Source: an uncultured Flavobacteriales bacterium
GTDB taxonomy: Bacteria; Bacteroidota; Bacteroidia; Flavobacteriales_E; Vicingaceae
Reading direction: 5' to 3'
Assembly (NCBI GenBank): GCA_905479915.1
Contig: CAJQOH010000028.1
Location: 1 to 64,000, forward strand
Length of the DNA: 64,000 nt
A program made the translations under genes and the position numbers. Below, in pieces: positions 17,365-25,681 of the stretch. Every line of letters starts with the position of its first letter. Within the stretch, counting starts at the first letter, position 1. Under the pieces are notes generated by a model. The model had not been told where the DNA came from and searched no databases. It saw only the letters and a program-made list of their open reading frames with translations.

Positions 17365-18207
17365 ATGATTAAAGTTATTACATATCCCTATAAATTGACC
17401 CTGCTCTTAGTTGTGGTTACTTTATTTTCTTGCAGTAAAGAAGAGTTTGATATTCAAAATTTAAATGGGAACAAAATTTCGGCATTTGGTCATGGAGGAA
17501 TGGGTAACAGAAGTACCTATCCATCAAATTCTTATGAATCTATATTAAAGTGTTTAAACTTTGGTGCAAACGGAACAGAATTAGATGTTCAAATAACTAA
17601 GGATAGTGTCTTAGTTGCATTTCATGATGTAGACCTTTCAGAAAGCACGAACATTGCTGGAATGGTCAATTCGCTTACTTGGTCTGAAATACAAAATGCT
17701 CATTATAAAAACCCTTTATACACTAGCTATTCAATAATATCATTAGATCAATTGTTTTCCAACATTGATAATCTAAACCAGTATGATTTTACTTTTGATT
17801 GCAAACTCAATTATGGAAACGAAAATATAGACACTTATAACTCTAGATACGTTAATGCGTTAGAACAAATTATTACAAAATTTAATCTAATCAACAACGT
17901 TTACATCGAATCACAGAAAGAAGATTTTTTAACTTTATTACAGCAAAAAAATACAGATTATAAGTTATTTATCTATCCTACTTCATTTAATGAAGGATTA
18001 GATATTGCTACAAGACTAAACTTGTTTGGCATTACCATATCAACAGATTATGTATCAAAAGAAGAAATAGAAATTGCCCACAGCAACAACCTATACATTG
18101 CCATTTGGGGCATAGGATCAAAATCAGCAAATTCTGATGGAATTAAAAAAAACCCAGACTTTATCCAATCAGATAAAATCAAAAACTTAATTAGCTTATT
18201 AAATTAG
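17365..18207 (+). CDS. Glycerophosphodiester phosphodiesterase family lipoprotein, copy 2
   Basis: 280 residues, a tandem paralogue of the preceding gene. The lipobox is LFSC, and the same SCSKEEFDIQNLNGNKIS begins the mature protein. The catalytic set is GHGGMGN, GTELDVQITKD and FHDVDL, again with no arginine after the first His. The two genes share most motifs through the C-terminus (NPDFIQ), which points to a recent duplication. Probably anchored to the periplasmic or surface face, acting on extracytoplasmic phosphodiesters. Confidence 0.87.
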   Translation: MIKVITYPYKLTLLLVVVTLFSCSKEEFDIQNLNGNKISAFGHGGMGNRSTYPSNSYESILKCLNFGANGTELDVQITKDSVLVAFHDVDLSESTNIAGMVNSLTWSEIQNAHYKNPLYTSYSIISLDQLFSNIDNLNQYDFTFDCKLNYGNENIDTYNSRYVNALEQIITKFNLINNVYIESQKEDFLTLLQQKNTDYKLFIYPTSFNEGLDIATRLNLFGITISTDYVSKEEIEIAHSNNLYIAIWGIGSKSANSDGIKKNPDFIQSDKIKNLISLLN

Positions 18208-20193
18208 TTAATAGGCTGCAATATTTTTCAACTCTTCTTTAAACCTATCTTTTGGCATAAATTGCTCTTCCAATTGATTAATAAAAGGAACTGGTGTATC
18301 TAAACTTGCAACTCGTTTAATTGGAGCATCTAAATATTCAAAACAATTCTCAGTAATTAATGCACTCAATTCACCTCCCATTCCATTGAACATTGTAGCC
18401 TCATGCAATATAATTACTCTACCAGTTTTTCTTGCAGATTCAAAAATTGTCTCTGTATCTAATGGTACTAATGTTCTTAAATCAACCAAATCGGCTGAGA
18501 TTTCAGGGTTTTCCTCTAAAGCCTCTAGAGCCCAATGAACACCCATACCATAAGTAACTATAGTTACATCATTACCTTCTTTAATTAAACTTGCCTTCCC
18601 TAATTCTAATGTAAAATAATCATCTGGCACATCCTCTTTTATACTTCTGTACATTCCTTTATGTTCAAAAAACATAACAGGATTTGGATCTTCAATACTT
18701 GCAGCTAACAATCCTTTAGCATCTGTAGGAAATGCAGGATAAACAACCTTCAAACCTGGTGTATGTGTAAACCACGATTCATTACATTGAGAATGGAATG
18801 GTCCAGCAGCCATACCTCCTCCAGTAGGCATCCTAACCACAACATCTGCATTTTGCCCCCAACGGTAATGGATCTTTGCTAGGTTATTACAAATCTGTGT
18901 AATCCCTTCAGAAACAAAATCAGCAAATTGCATTTCTACCATTGCTTTTTGTCCATTAATCGATAATCCTAATCCAGCTCCCAAAATAGCAGATTCACAA
19001 AGTGGAGTGTTTCTCACTCTTTCTCTACCAAACTGATCAACAAAACCATCCGTAATTTTAAATACTCCTCCGTAATCTCCAATATCTTGCCCCATCAAAA
19101 CTAAATCATCATACTTCTCCATACTCTGACGTAAACCTTCAGAAATAGCATCTACAACTCTTTTTTCAGATTTAGCAGCTGTTTTAGGTAACGTTTCTTG
19201 AAATGTAAAAGGAGCATACATATCATTTAATTCCGTGGCAAGTTCTGCACTTACAGTTTCTTCTTCAAAAGCTTTGTCCCATTCTGAAACTACTTCTGAT
19301 TTTATTTCTCCTTTAATTTCCTCAATGGTTTTTTCATCCAGTACTTTTTCATCCAACAAGAACTTCTCATAGTTGTTTACCGGATCTTTTTTACCCCACT
19401 CATCCATTAATTCTTGAGGTACATATTTAGTTCCTGAAGCTTCTTCATGCCCCCTCATTCTAAAAGACAAACATTCAACTAAAACAGGTCTTGGATTTTT
19501 ACGAATGGATTCAGCAATCTGACTTATTTTATGATAAACTTCTAAAACGTTATTTCCTTCAATTAATTCAGTCTCAATTCCATATCCGATTCCTTTGTCA
19601 ACAAAATTCTTAAAAACAAATTGCTCACTTGATGGTGTTGAAAGACCATAACCATTATTCTCTACTAAAAATATAACGGGTAATTTCCAAACTGCAGCTG
19701 TATTAATTGATTCATGAAAATCTCCTTCACTTGCTCCACCATCACCAGTAAATACTAAGGTTACTTTTTCTTCACCTTTTAATTTCTTTCCTAAAGCTAT
19801 CCCATCAGCAACCCCCATTTGAGGACCCAAATGAGAAATCATTCCAACTACATTATGCTCTTTTGAACCAAAGTGAAATGAACGATCTCTACCTTTTGTA
19901 AACCCATTCATTTTTCCTTGAAACTGTGAAAACAATCTATGCAATGGAATATCTCTTGCAGTAAATACTCCTAAATTACGGTGCATAGGCAATATAAATT
20001 CATCCTTATCTAAAGCCATTGTCGCTCCAACAGAGATACCTTCTTGACCAATTCCAGAAAACCACTTCGAAATTCTTCCTTGGCGTAACAACACCATCAT
20101 TTTCTCTTCGATTAACCGAGGCTTTAAAATGGCCTTATATAAGTTTATTAAAACCTCATCAGAGTATTTTCTTCGATTATATTTTAATGACAT
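18208..20193 (-). CDS. Fused 2-oxoacid dehydrogenase E1 (alpha+beta), thiamine-dependent
   Basis: 661 residues joining an E1-alpha (about 1-330) and an E1-beta (about 345-661). The TPP motif GDGGASEGDFHES...ENN near residue 150-180 is in the alpha half, and the beta half begins EKRVVDAISEGL and has MGQDIGDYGGVF and MPTGGGM. Such fusions are common in Bacteroidota and usually act as the branched-chain 2-oxoacid (2-oxoisovalerate) dehydrogenase E1, supplying branched acyl-CoA primers for iso-fatty acids. Pyruvate as substrate cannot be excluded. E2 and E3 are not nearby. Convergent with the GDPD genes, with no gap. Confidence 0.9.
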   Translation of the reverse strand: MSLKYNRRKYSDEVLINLYKAILKPRLIEEKMMVLLRQGRISKWFSGIGQEGISVGATMALDKDEFILPMHRNLGVFTARDIPLHRLFSQFQGKMNGFTKGRDRSFHFGSKEHNVVGMISHLGPQMGVADGIALGKKLKGEEKVTLVFTGDGGASEGDFHESINTAAVWKLPVIFLVENNGYGLSTPSSEQFVFKNFVDKGIGYGIETELIEGNNVLEVYHKISQIAESIRKNPRPVLVECLSFRMRGHEEASGTKYVPQELMDEWGKKDPVNNYEKFLLDEKVLDEKTIEEIKGEIKSEVVSEWDKAFEEETVSAELATELNDMYAPFTFQETLPKTAAKSEKRVVDAISEGLRQSMEKYDDLVLMGQDIGDYGGVFKITDGFVDQFGRERVRNTPLCESAILGAGLGLSINGQKAMVEMQFADFVSEGITQICNNLAKIHYRWGQNADVVVRMPTGGGMAAGPFHSQCNESWFTHTPGLKVVYPAFPTDAKGLLAASIEDPNPVMFFEHKGMYRSIKEDVPDDYFTLELGKASLIKEGNDVTIVTYGMGVHWALEALEENPEISADLVDLRTLVPLDTETIFESARKTGRVIILHEATMFNGMGGELSALITENCFEYLDAPIKRVASLDTPVPFINQLEEQFMPKDRFKEELKNIAAY

Positions 20194-20341
20194 AGTGTTG
20201 AATTTAGTAAAACAAAGTTAATTGATTTTGTGTAACGTTCCCCAATAAATGGTTTACTTTATAACAATTTAAAACTATTTTTGTTGATAACCATAAAAAT
20301 TGGTTTTACTATACAATTACAAGGATTACGAACTACTTTAG

Positions 20342-22282
20342 ATGATTAAAAGAAACGGAAACATATACCTAGCATTATTACTACGATTTAGTATTGCTCT
20401 TGTTGTTTTCACTATTTGTAGATTAATTTTTCTTGGCTTTAACCTTAGCTTCTACCCTAACTTATCTTTTAGTGAAACATTAAACCTTCTTTATGGTGGG
20501 GTAATTTTCGATATTTCAGCTCTATTTTATCTATTATCGCTTTATATTCTGCTCCAAATAGTACCTTTTAAATTTAGAAACGCTAAAGTTTATCAAAAAG
20601 TAACCTTTTGGTTTTATTTTATTCCTATATCGCTGAGTGTGATCTTTAACCTTTCTGATACACTGTACTATCAATTCACTTTAAAGCGTACCACATTTGC
20701 AATAATGGATCAATTATCAAATGAAACAAACCTTGGCAAATTATTTTTCCAATTTATTATAGATTATTGGTACATGGTTTTAACTGCAGTCGCAATAATC
20801 TTAAGTTCTTTTTTCTTGAATAAAAGAATAACAGTTCAAGAAGTTCAAATAAAAAAACCAATCTATTACTACCTTAGCTCAGCGTTACTTTTTTGTACAA
20901 TCACAGCTTTAATGATTATTGGAATTAGAGGCGGATACGTTCATAGTACAAGACCAATAACATTAAGTAATGCTTCAAAGTACACTTCAAAACCAAATCA
21001 AAGAGCCATCGTTCTTAACACTCCTTTCTCTTTAATAAAAACACTTAATGAAACACCATTACAAGAAGTAAACTACTTCTCTTCGACAGAAGAACAAGAA
21101 AAGGTTTTTACTGCCTATCATAGCAACTCGAATAAAAAACATGAAGCTTTTCAAGAGAAAAATGTTGTACTTATTATTTTGGAGAGTTTTGGTCGTGAGC
21201 ACATTGGCGCACTAAACAAACACATCCCTAATTACAATGGTTTCACTCCCTTTCTAGATTCTCTTATTGATTTTTCTTACACCTTTAAACAATCATTCGC
21301 TAATGGTAGAAAATCGATATCAGGAATGCCATCAACCATTGCATCAGTTCCATCTCTAACTACACCTTTTATCTTATCTCACTACTCAGGAAATAACATA
21401 AATAGTTTAGCCAACATCTTAGAAACCAAAGGATATTACAGTGCTTTTTTTCATGGGGCACCAAATGGGTCAATGGGATTTGACGCTTTCAGTAAACAAG
21501 CTGGTTTTATGGACTATTTTGGCATGAAAGAATATGGAAATGATGATGACTTTGATGGTTTTTGGGGCATATGGGATGAAGAGTTTTTTCAATATTATGC
21601 CAATGAAATGAAAAATATGAAAGAGCCTTTTTTCACTTCTATTTTTTCTCTTTCATCACACCATCCATTTCAACTTCCAAAAAGATATGAAAATACTTTC
21701 CCTAAGGGCAATTTACCAATACAAGAAACTGTAGGTTATACCGACAACGCTTTAAAAGAGTTTTTTAAAACCAGTTCAAAAATGCCATGGTTTAAGAACA
21801 CAATATTTGTAATTACAGCAGACCATGCAGCATCATTTAGTGACTTAAATGAATACAGATCATTCACAGGTTTCTTTGCAGCACCTATAATTTTTTACGA
21901 TCCTTCAAATCCTAACCTAGTTGGCTTTAATGATTCTACAGTTGTTCAACACATTGATATTATGCCTACAATTCTAGACATGCTCAATTATCCGAAAGAT
22001 TATATTGCATTTGGAACAGATGTATTTGATACCTTGTCTACTCATTTTGCGCTAACCTATATTGATGGTACTTACTATATTTTTGATGGAGAATACCTAT
22101 TGCAATATGATGGAGTTAATTCTGTAGGGATGTATAATTTCATAAAAGACCCCCTATTTAAATCCAATTTAATTGCTACCGATAATCCAAAAAAAGGTGA
22201 AATGTTAAAGTTATGTCAAGCTTTTATTCAAGAACACAATAGAAGAATGATTCATAATGAGATATCCGTAAAAATCAATTAG
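20342..22282 (+). CDS. LTA synthase-like sulfatase-fold membrane enzyme, copy 1
   Basis: 646 residues with about five N-terminal membrane helices (to about 200) and an extracytoplasmic alkaline-phosphatase/sulfatase-fold domain. Metal and catalytic signs are ILESFGREHIG (Glu, about 280), ANGRKSISGMPS (nucleophile region, about 320), SSHHPFQLP and ITADHAA (about 490). The family transfers phosphoglycerol or phosphoethanolamine to glycans or lipids. A Gram-negative does not make lipoteichoic acid, so a lipid or glycan headgroup transfer is likelier. A paralogue follows 263 nt downstream. Confidence 0.88.
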   Translation: MIKRNGNIYLALLLRFSIALVVFTICRLIFLGFNLSFYPNLSFSETLNLLYGGVIFDISALFYLLSLYILLQIVPFKFRNAKVYQKVTFWFYFIPISLSVIFNLSDTLYYQFTLKRTTFAIMDQLSNETNLGKLFFQFIIDYWYMVLTAVAIILSSFFLNKRITVQEVQIKKPIYYYLSSALLFCTITALMIIGIRGGYVHSTRPITLSNASKYTSKPNQRAIVLNTPFSLIKTLNETPLQEVNYFSSTEEQEKVFTAYHSNSNKKHEAFQEKNVVLIILESFGREHIGALNKHIPNYNGFTPFLDSLIDFSYTFKQSFANGRKSISGMPSTIASVPSLTTPFILSHYSGNNINSLANILETKGYYSAFFHGAPNGSMGFDAFSKQAGFMDYFGMKEYGNDDDFDGFWGIWDEEFFQYYANEMKNMKEPFFTSIFSLSSHHPFQLPKRYENTFPKGNLPIQETVGYTDNALKEFFKTSSKMPWFKNTIFVITADHAASFSDLNEYRSFTGFFAAPIIFYDPSNPNLVGFNDSTVVQHIDIMPTILDMLNYPKDYIAFGTDVFDTLSTHFALTYIDGTYYIFDGEYLLQYDGVNSVGMYNFIKDPLFKSNLIATDNPKKGEMLKLCQAFIQEHNRRMIHNEISVKIN

Positions 22283-22343
22283 AATACTGCATTTCCTAGC
22301 TGGTTTAATTGAAAAATAATCGACAAATTCTAGTTTGATTTCG

Positions 22344-22351
22344 TAACTTTG
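22344..22351 (+). promoter_or_regulatory. Putative -7 promoter box TAACTTTG
   Basis: A perfect TAnnTTTG match 43 nt before the small CxxC membrane protein gene at 22394. No TTG at the proper -33 spacing, so it is supported by one element only. Confidence 0.4.
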
Positions 22352-22393
22352 TTAAAGTGATGATTTCAAATAAGAGAACATTCTAAAACCTAT

Positions 22394-22525
22394 ATGATGC
22401 AAGAAATTCTTGTCTTCTCGAGCCTATTTTTCGCTATAGTTTATTTGTTTATGAAATATACTGTTAAACGAAAATCTCATAACTGTACAAAGTGCGGACT
22501 TAACGAGAACAATCAATCAAAATAA
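22394..22525 (+). CDS. Single-span CxxC micro-protein (FeoB-associated-like)
   Basis: A 43-residue ORF too short for standard calling. MMQEILVFSSLFFAIVYLFMK forms one membrane helix, followed by KRKSHNCTKCGL with a CxxC and a polar tail. This layout matches the FeoB-associated Cys-rich membrane family and similar small Bacteroidota proteins, though no feoB is visible. It sits in an otherwise empty gap, preceded by a TAACTTTG promoter box at 22344. Second ATG at 22397 is also possible. Confidence 0.55.
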   Translation: MMQEILVFSSLFFAIVYLFMKYTVKRKSHNCTKCGLNENNQSK

Positions 22526-22545
22526 ATTTACCTTAGTTTGTTTGA

Positions 22546-24459
22546 ATGAGTACTTACTTAAATCACGTAAAGCTTTTAGTTAAAAAAATAAGTGTTGCTT
22601 TTTTAATCTTCACTCTATGTAGAATTTTATTCTTCATTTTTAATTACAAACATTTTACTGAAGTTTCTACTGACTTATTCTTTTATGGGTTAAGATTTGA
22701 TTTAGTCGCTATTTCCTATTTATTTTCTCCCTTAATTTTACTTCATTTACTCCCTTTCCCCTTTAGAAATTACAATTGGTACAGTACAATCTTAAAAATC
22801 ATTTTTTATTTTTTAATAACAATTGCTGTAGCCATTAACATTATAGACGTTGCTTATTTTGACTTTACCTTAAAACGAACAACCACCGACTTTTTTGGTA
22901 TGGTAGGAACTGGTGATGATTTCTTTAAACTACTACCTCATTACATTATTGACTTTTGGTACAATTATGTCTTATTCGTCATACTTTTAGTTATTGCTTG
23001 GTTTTTACATAAAAAGTACTGTTCACCTGCAACTATTTTCAAACCATTTGTAATAAAAGATTATTTAATTCACACACTTATTCTAATCCTTTTCTCAGGG
23101 CTAACTCTCTTAGGAATGAGAGGAGGAATACAATACACCCCCATTGATATAATTAATGCCGGACAGTATGCTCCAGCTCAAAACATCCCGATAGTTTTAA
23201 ATACTCCTTTCACTATTTTAAAAACAATTAACTCTGAAAGTATCCAACCTATTAATTATTATACCCAAAACGAAATTGAATCAATTTACTCTCCAAAAAC
23301 AATAATTAAAAGTGACAGCCCTTACAAAGGAAAAAATGTTGTTCTAATCATTTTAGAAAGTTTTGCTAAAGAATATGTTGGAGCATACAATAACGGTGTC
23401 GGTTACACACCCTTTGTTGATTCATTAATTAAAAATAGTTACAACTTTACGAATGCCTATGCCAATGGCAGCAGATCTATTGAATCCTTACCTTGTCTTT
23501 TAGCAGGAATCCCGCAACTCATGTCAACTCCCTACACTATTTCCAGTTACACTGGAAATCAGATAGAAGGTTTACCACTATTACTAAAAAAGGAAGGGTA
23601 CAACACTTCTTTTTATCATGGAGGAGCAAATGGTACAATGGGGTTTAATGGATTTGTTGGAACCGCTGGAATAGACAACTATTATGGACTAAATGAATAC
23701 CCTACTCCAGAATTAGATTATGATGATTATTGGGGAATATTTGATGAACCTTATTTGCAATACTTTGCTTCTGAGCTCAATGATAAACAACAACCTTTTT
23801 TCAGTACTGTTTTTACAGTATCATCACACCACCCTTATACTATTCCAAAAAAGCATATAGGACGTTTCCCTAAAGGAGACCTTCCCTTGCATGAAACGAT
23901 AGGATATACTGATTATGCCTTGAAATTGTTTTTTGAAAAATCAAAACAGATGCCATGGTTTAACAATACGCTCTTTATTTTTACAGCAGATCATTCTACA
24001 CAATCAAACATGGATAAATACAAAACCAGATTAGGTAGATACGCTGTACCATTCTTTATTTATGATCCTACTGGAAACTTAAAAGGAGAACATCACACGC
24101 TATTTCAACATCTTGATGTAACTCCTTCCATTTTAAGTCTAGTAAGCGGTGACAATAAAATAATTTCTTTTGGAAACAACACCTTCAGTAACAACAAAAA
24201 ATTTACAGTCCAATATGTTAATGGCATTTACCAAATTTCAACTAAAGATATTTTCTTGATATTTGATGGAGAAAAAACAACTGATTTTTATGACTTAAAT
24301 AAAGACAAATTGTTGACTAACAATTTAATTGAAAAACTAAGTAGTGACCAAAAAATTAAAAAAGAAAAAACTGAAAACCTTTTAAAAGGAATCATACAAC
24401 AATACAACAACAGGCTAATTAACAATCAATTATCAATATCAAACAGCTTAAACCATTAA
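22546..24459 (+). CDS. LTA synthase-like sulfatase-fold membrane enzyme, copy 2
   Basis: 637 residues with the same architecture as the copy at 20342: about five N-terminal membrane helices, then the sulfatase fold with ILESFAKEYVG (Glu about 270), ANGSRSIESLP (about 306), SSHHPYTIP and FTADHS (about 480). The two proteins align throughout (shared TLKRTT, RGGI/RGGY, VLNTPF). Its stop overlaps the proposed AUU start of the kinase gene. A transferase using phosphatidylglycerol would release diacylglycerol, which the adjacent kinase could recycle (inference). Confidence 0.88.
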   Translation: MSTYLNHVKLLVKKISVAFLIFTLCRILFFIFNYKHFTEVSTDLFFYGLRFDLVAISYLFSPLILLHLLPFPFRNYNWYSTILKIIFYFLITIAVAINIIDVAYFDFTLKRTTTDFFGMVGTGDDFFKLLPHYIIDFWYNYVLFVILLVIAWFLHKKYCSPATIFKPFVIKDYLIHTLILILFSGLTLLGMRGGIQYTPIDIINAGQYAPAQNIPIVLNTPFTILKTINSESIQPINYYTQNEIESIYSPKTIIKSDSPYKGKNVVLIILESFAKEYVGAYNNGVGYTPFVDSLIKNSYNFTNAYANGSRSIESLPCLLAGIPQLMSTPYTISSYTGNQIEGLPLLLKKEGYNTSFYHGGANGTMGFNGFVGTAGIDNYYGLNEYPTPELDYDDYWGIFDEPYLQYFASELNDKQQPFFSTVFTVSSHHPYTIPKKHIGRFPKGDLPLHETIGYTDYALKLFFEKSKQMPWFNNTLFIFTADHSTQSNMDKYKTRLGRYAVPFFIYDPTGNLKGEHHTLFQHLDVTPSILSLVSGDNKIISFGNNTFSNNKKFTVQYVNGIYQISTKDIFLIFDGEKTTDFYDLNKDKLLTNNLIEKLSSDQKIKKEKTENLLKGIIQQYNNRLINNQLSISNSLNH

Positions 24460-25333
24460 TACTAAACAAAACATATTATTTATTATCAACCCTATTTCTG
24501 GTGTTGGAAAACAAAAAGTGGTTGAGAAGCTTGTTGCAGAATTTTTAGATTTTTCAAAATTCGATTCAACAATAAAATACACCGAGAGAGCAAAGCATGC
24601 TATGGAAATAGCAGCAGATAATGCGAATAAATTTGATATTATTGTTGCTGTTGGAGGAGATGGCTCTGTAAATGAGATAGGTAAACAACTCATAAACACC
24701 AATACCTCATTTGCAATTATTCCTGCAGGGTCTGGTAATGGACTAGCCCGAAACTTACATATTCCAATGAACATCAAAAAAGCAATTTTGCTTATAAACA
24801 AGGGAAAAACAAAAGCTATTGATGTCGTTAAAATTAATAATGATCATTTTTTAGGAACTGCTGGATTTGGTTTTGATGCCTATATCAGCTGGAAATTTGA
24901 AGAGGCTCCAACAAGAGGATTACTAACCTATTTAAAAGTAGCTTTTAAAGGGTTCTGGACGTATAAATCTGCTGATTACACAGTACGATACAACGATAAA
25001 GAAGAACAAATCTCTAAAGGAATGCTCGTTACATTTGCCAATTCAAAACAATATGGAAACAATATTCTGATAGCACCTAATGCTATTATTGATGATGGGT
25101 TAATCAGGTTGGTTATAGTTGAAAAGTTCCCTATTATCTACCTTCCAATCTTTGGTTTTTACTTTCTAAGCAAACAAATTCATAAATTTAAGTTTACAAA
25201 ACAATTTGAAAGTAAAAAAATGACACTACTTAACCCTAGTAATAATATTCATATTGACGGTGAAGCAGTAAAAATGGACAATAAAATAAACATAGAAGTA
25301 CTAAACAAATCATTAAACGTAATAGTACCATGA
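24455..25333 (+). CDS. Diacylglycerol kinase-like lipid kinase, probable AUU start
   Basis: 292 residues if translation begins at ATT 24455. The GTG at 24518 would delete the conserved first strand NILFIINPISGVGK, which is essential to the DAGK_cat fold. Upstream in frame there is a stop at 24449, so only ATT (24455) or ATA (24473) remain. Motifs are IVAVGGDGSVNEIGK (nucleotide binding), IIPAGSGNGLARN and GTAGFGFDA. Family members phosphorylate diacylglycerol or related lipids at the inner membrane. The start overlaps the stop of the sulfatase-fold gene and the end overlaps the SUI1 gene by 4 bp, so all three are coupled. Confidence 0.85.
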   Translation: MNTKQNILFIINPISGVGKQKVVEKLVAEFLDFSKFDSTIKYTERAKHAMEIAADNANKFDIIVAVGGDGSVNEIGKQLINTNTSFAIIPAGSGNGLARNLHIPMNIKKAILLINKGKTKAIDVVKINNDHFLGTAGFGFDAYISWKFEEAPTRGLLTYLKVAFKGFWTYKSADYTVRYNDKEEQISKGMLVTFANSKQYGNNILIAPNAIIDDGLIRLVIVEKFPIIYLPIFGFYFLSKQIHKFKFTKQFESKKMTLLNPSNNIHIDGEAVKMDNKINIEVLNKSLNVIVP

Positions 25334-25659
25334 GTAAGAACAAAAACATTGTATATTCAACCAATCCTAACTACAATTCTGAAGAGGAAGATGCCGTTGA
25401 ATCGTTAGAAAATGATCAACAACAACTAAAAGTACTAATTGACCGTAAACAACGAAAAGGAAAACCGGTAACTTTAGTTACTGGATTTGTTGGTTCAGAA
25501 GATGACATAAAAGATTTAGCGAAAACATTAAAGTCAAAATGTGGTGTTGGCGGATCTGCAAAAGATGGGGAAATATTAATTCAAGGTGAATTTAAAGATA
25601 AAGTTTACGACCTCTTAGTTAAAATGGGATTCATAAAAACAAAAAAAGTTGGAGGTTAA
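25330..25659 (+). CDS. SUI1/eIF1-like translation initiation factor (YciH family)
   Basis: 109 residues. The SUI1 domain occupies about 36-105, with RKGKPVTLVTGF, LKSKCGVGGSAKDGEI and LIQGEFKDKVYDLLVKMGF, a complete eIF1/YciH core; the N-terminus is polar. The family binds the small ribosomal subunit, and eIF1 and bacterial YciH affect initiation fidelity and start choice. Start is a normal ATG, overlapping the kinase gene stop (ATGA). Both neighbours lack AUG, GUG or UUG starts, which is unusual for this role. Confidence 0.92.
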   Translation: MSKNKNIVYSTNPNYNSEEEDAVESLENDQQQLKVLIDRKQRKGKPVTLVTGFVGSEDDIKDLAKTLKSKCGVGGSAKDGEILIQGEFKDKVYDLLVKMGFIKTKKVGG

Positions 25660-25681
25660 CCATTACTTTCACAAATAACTT

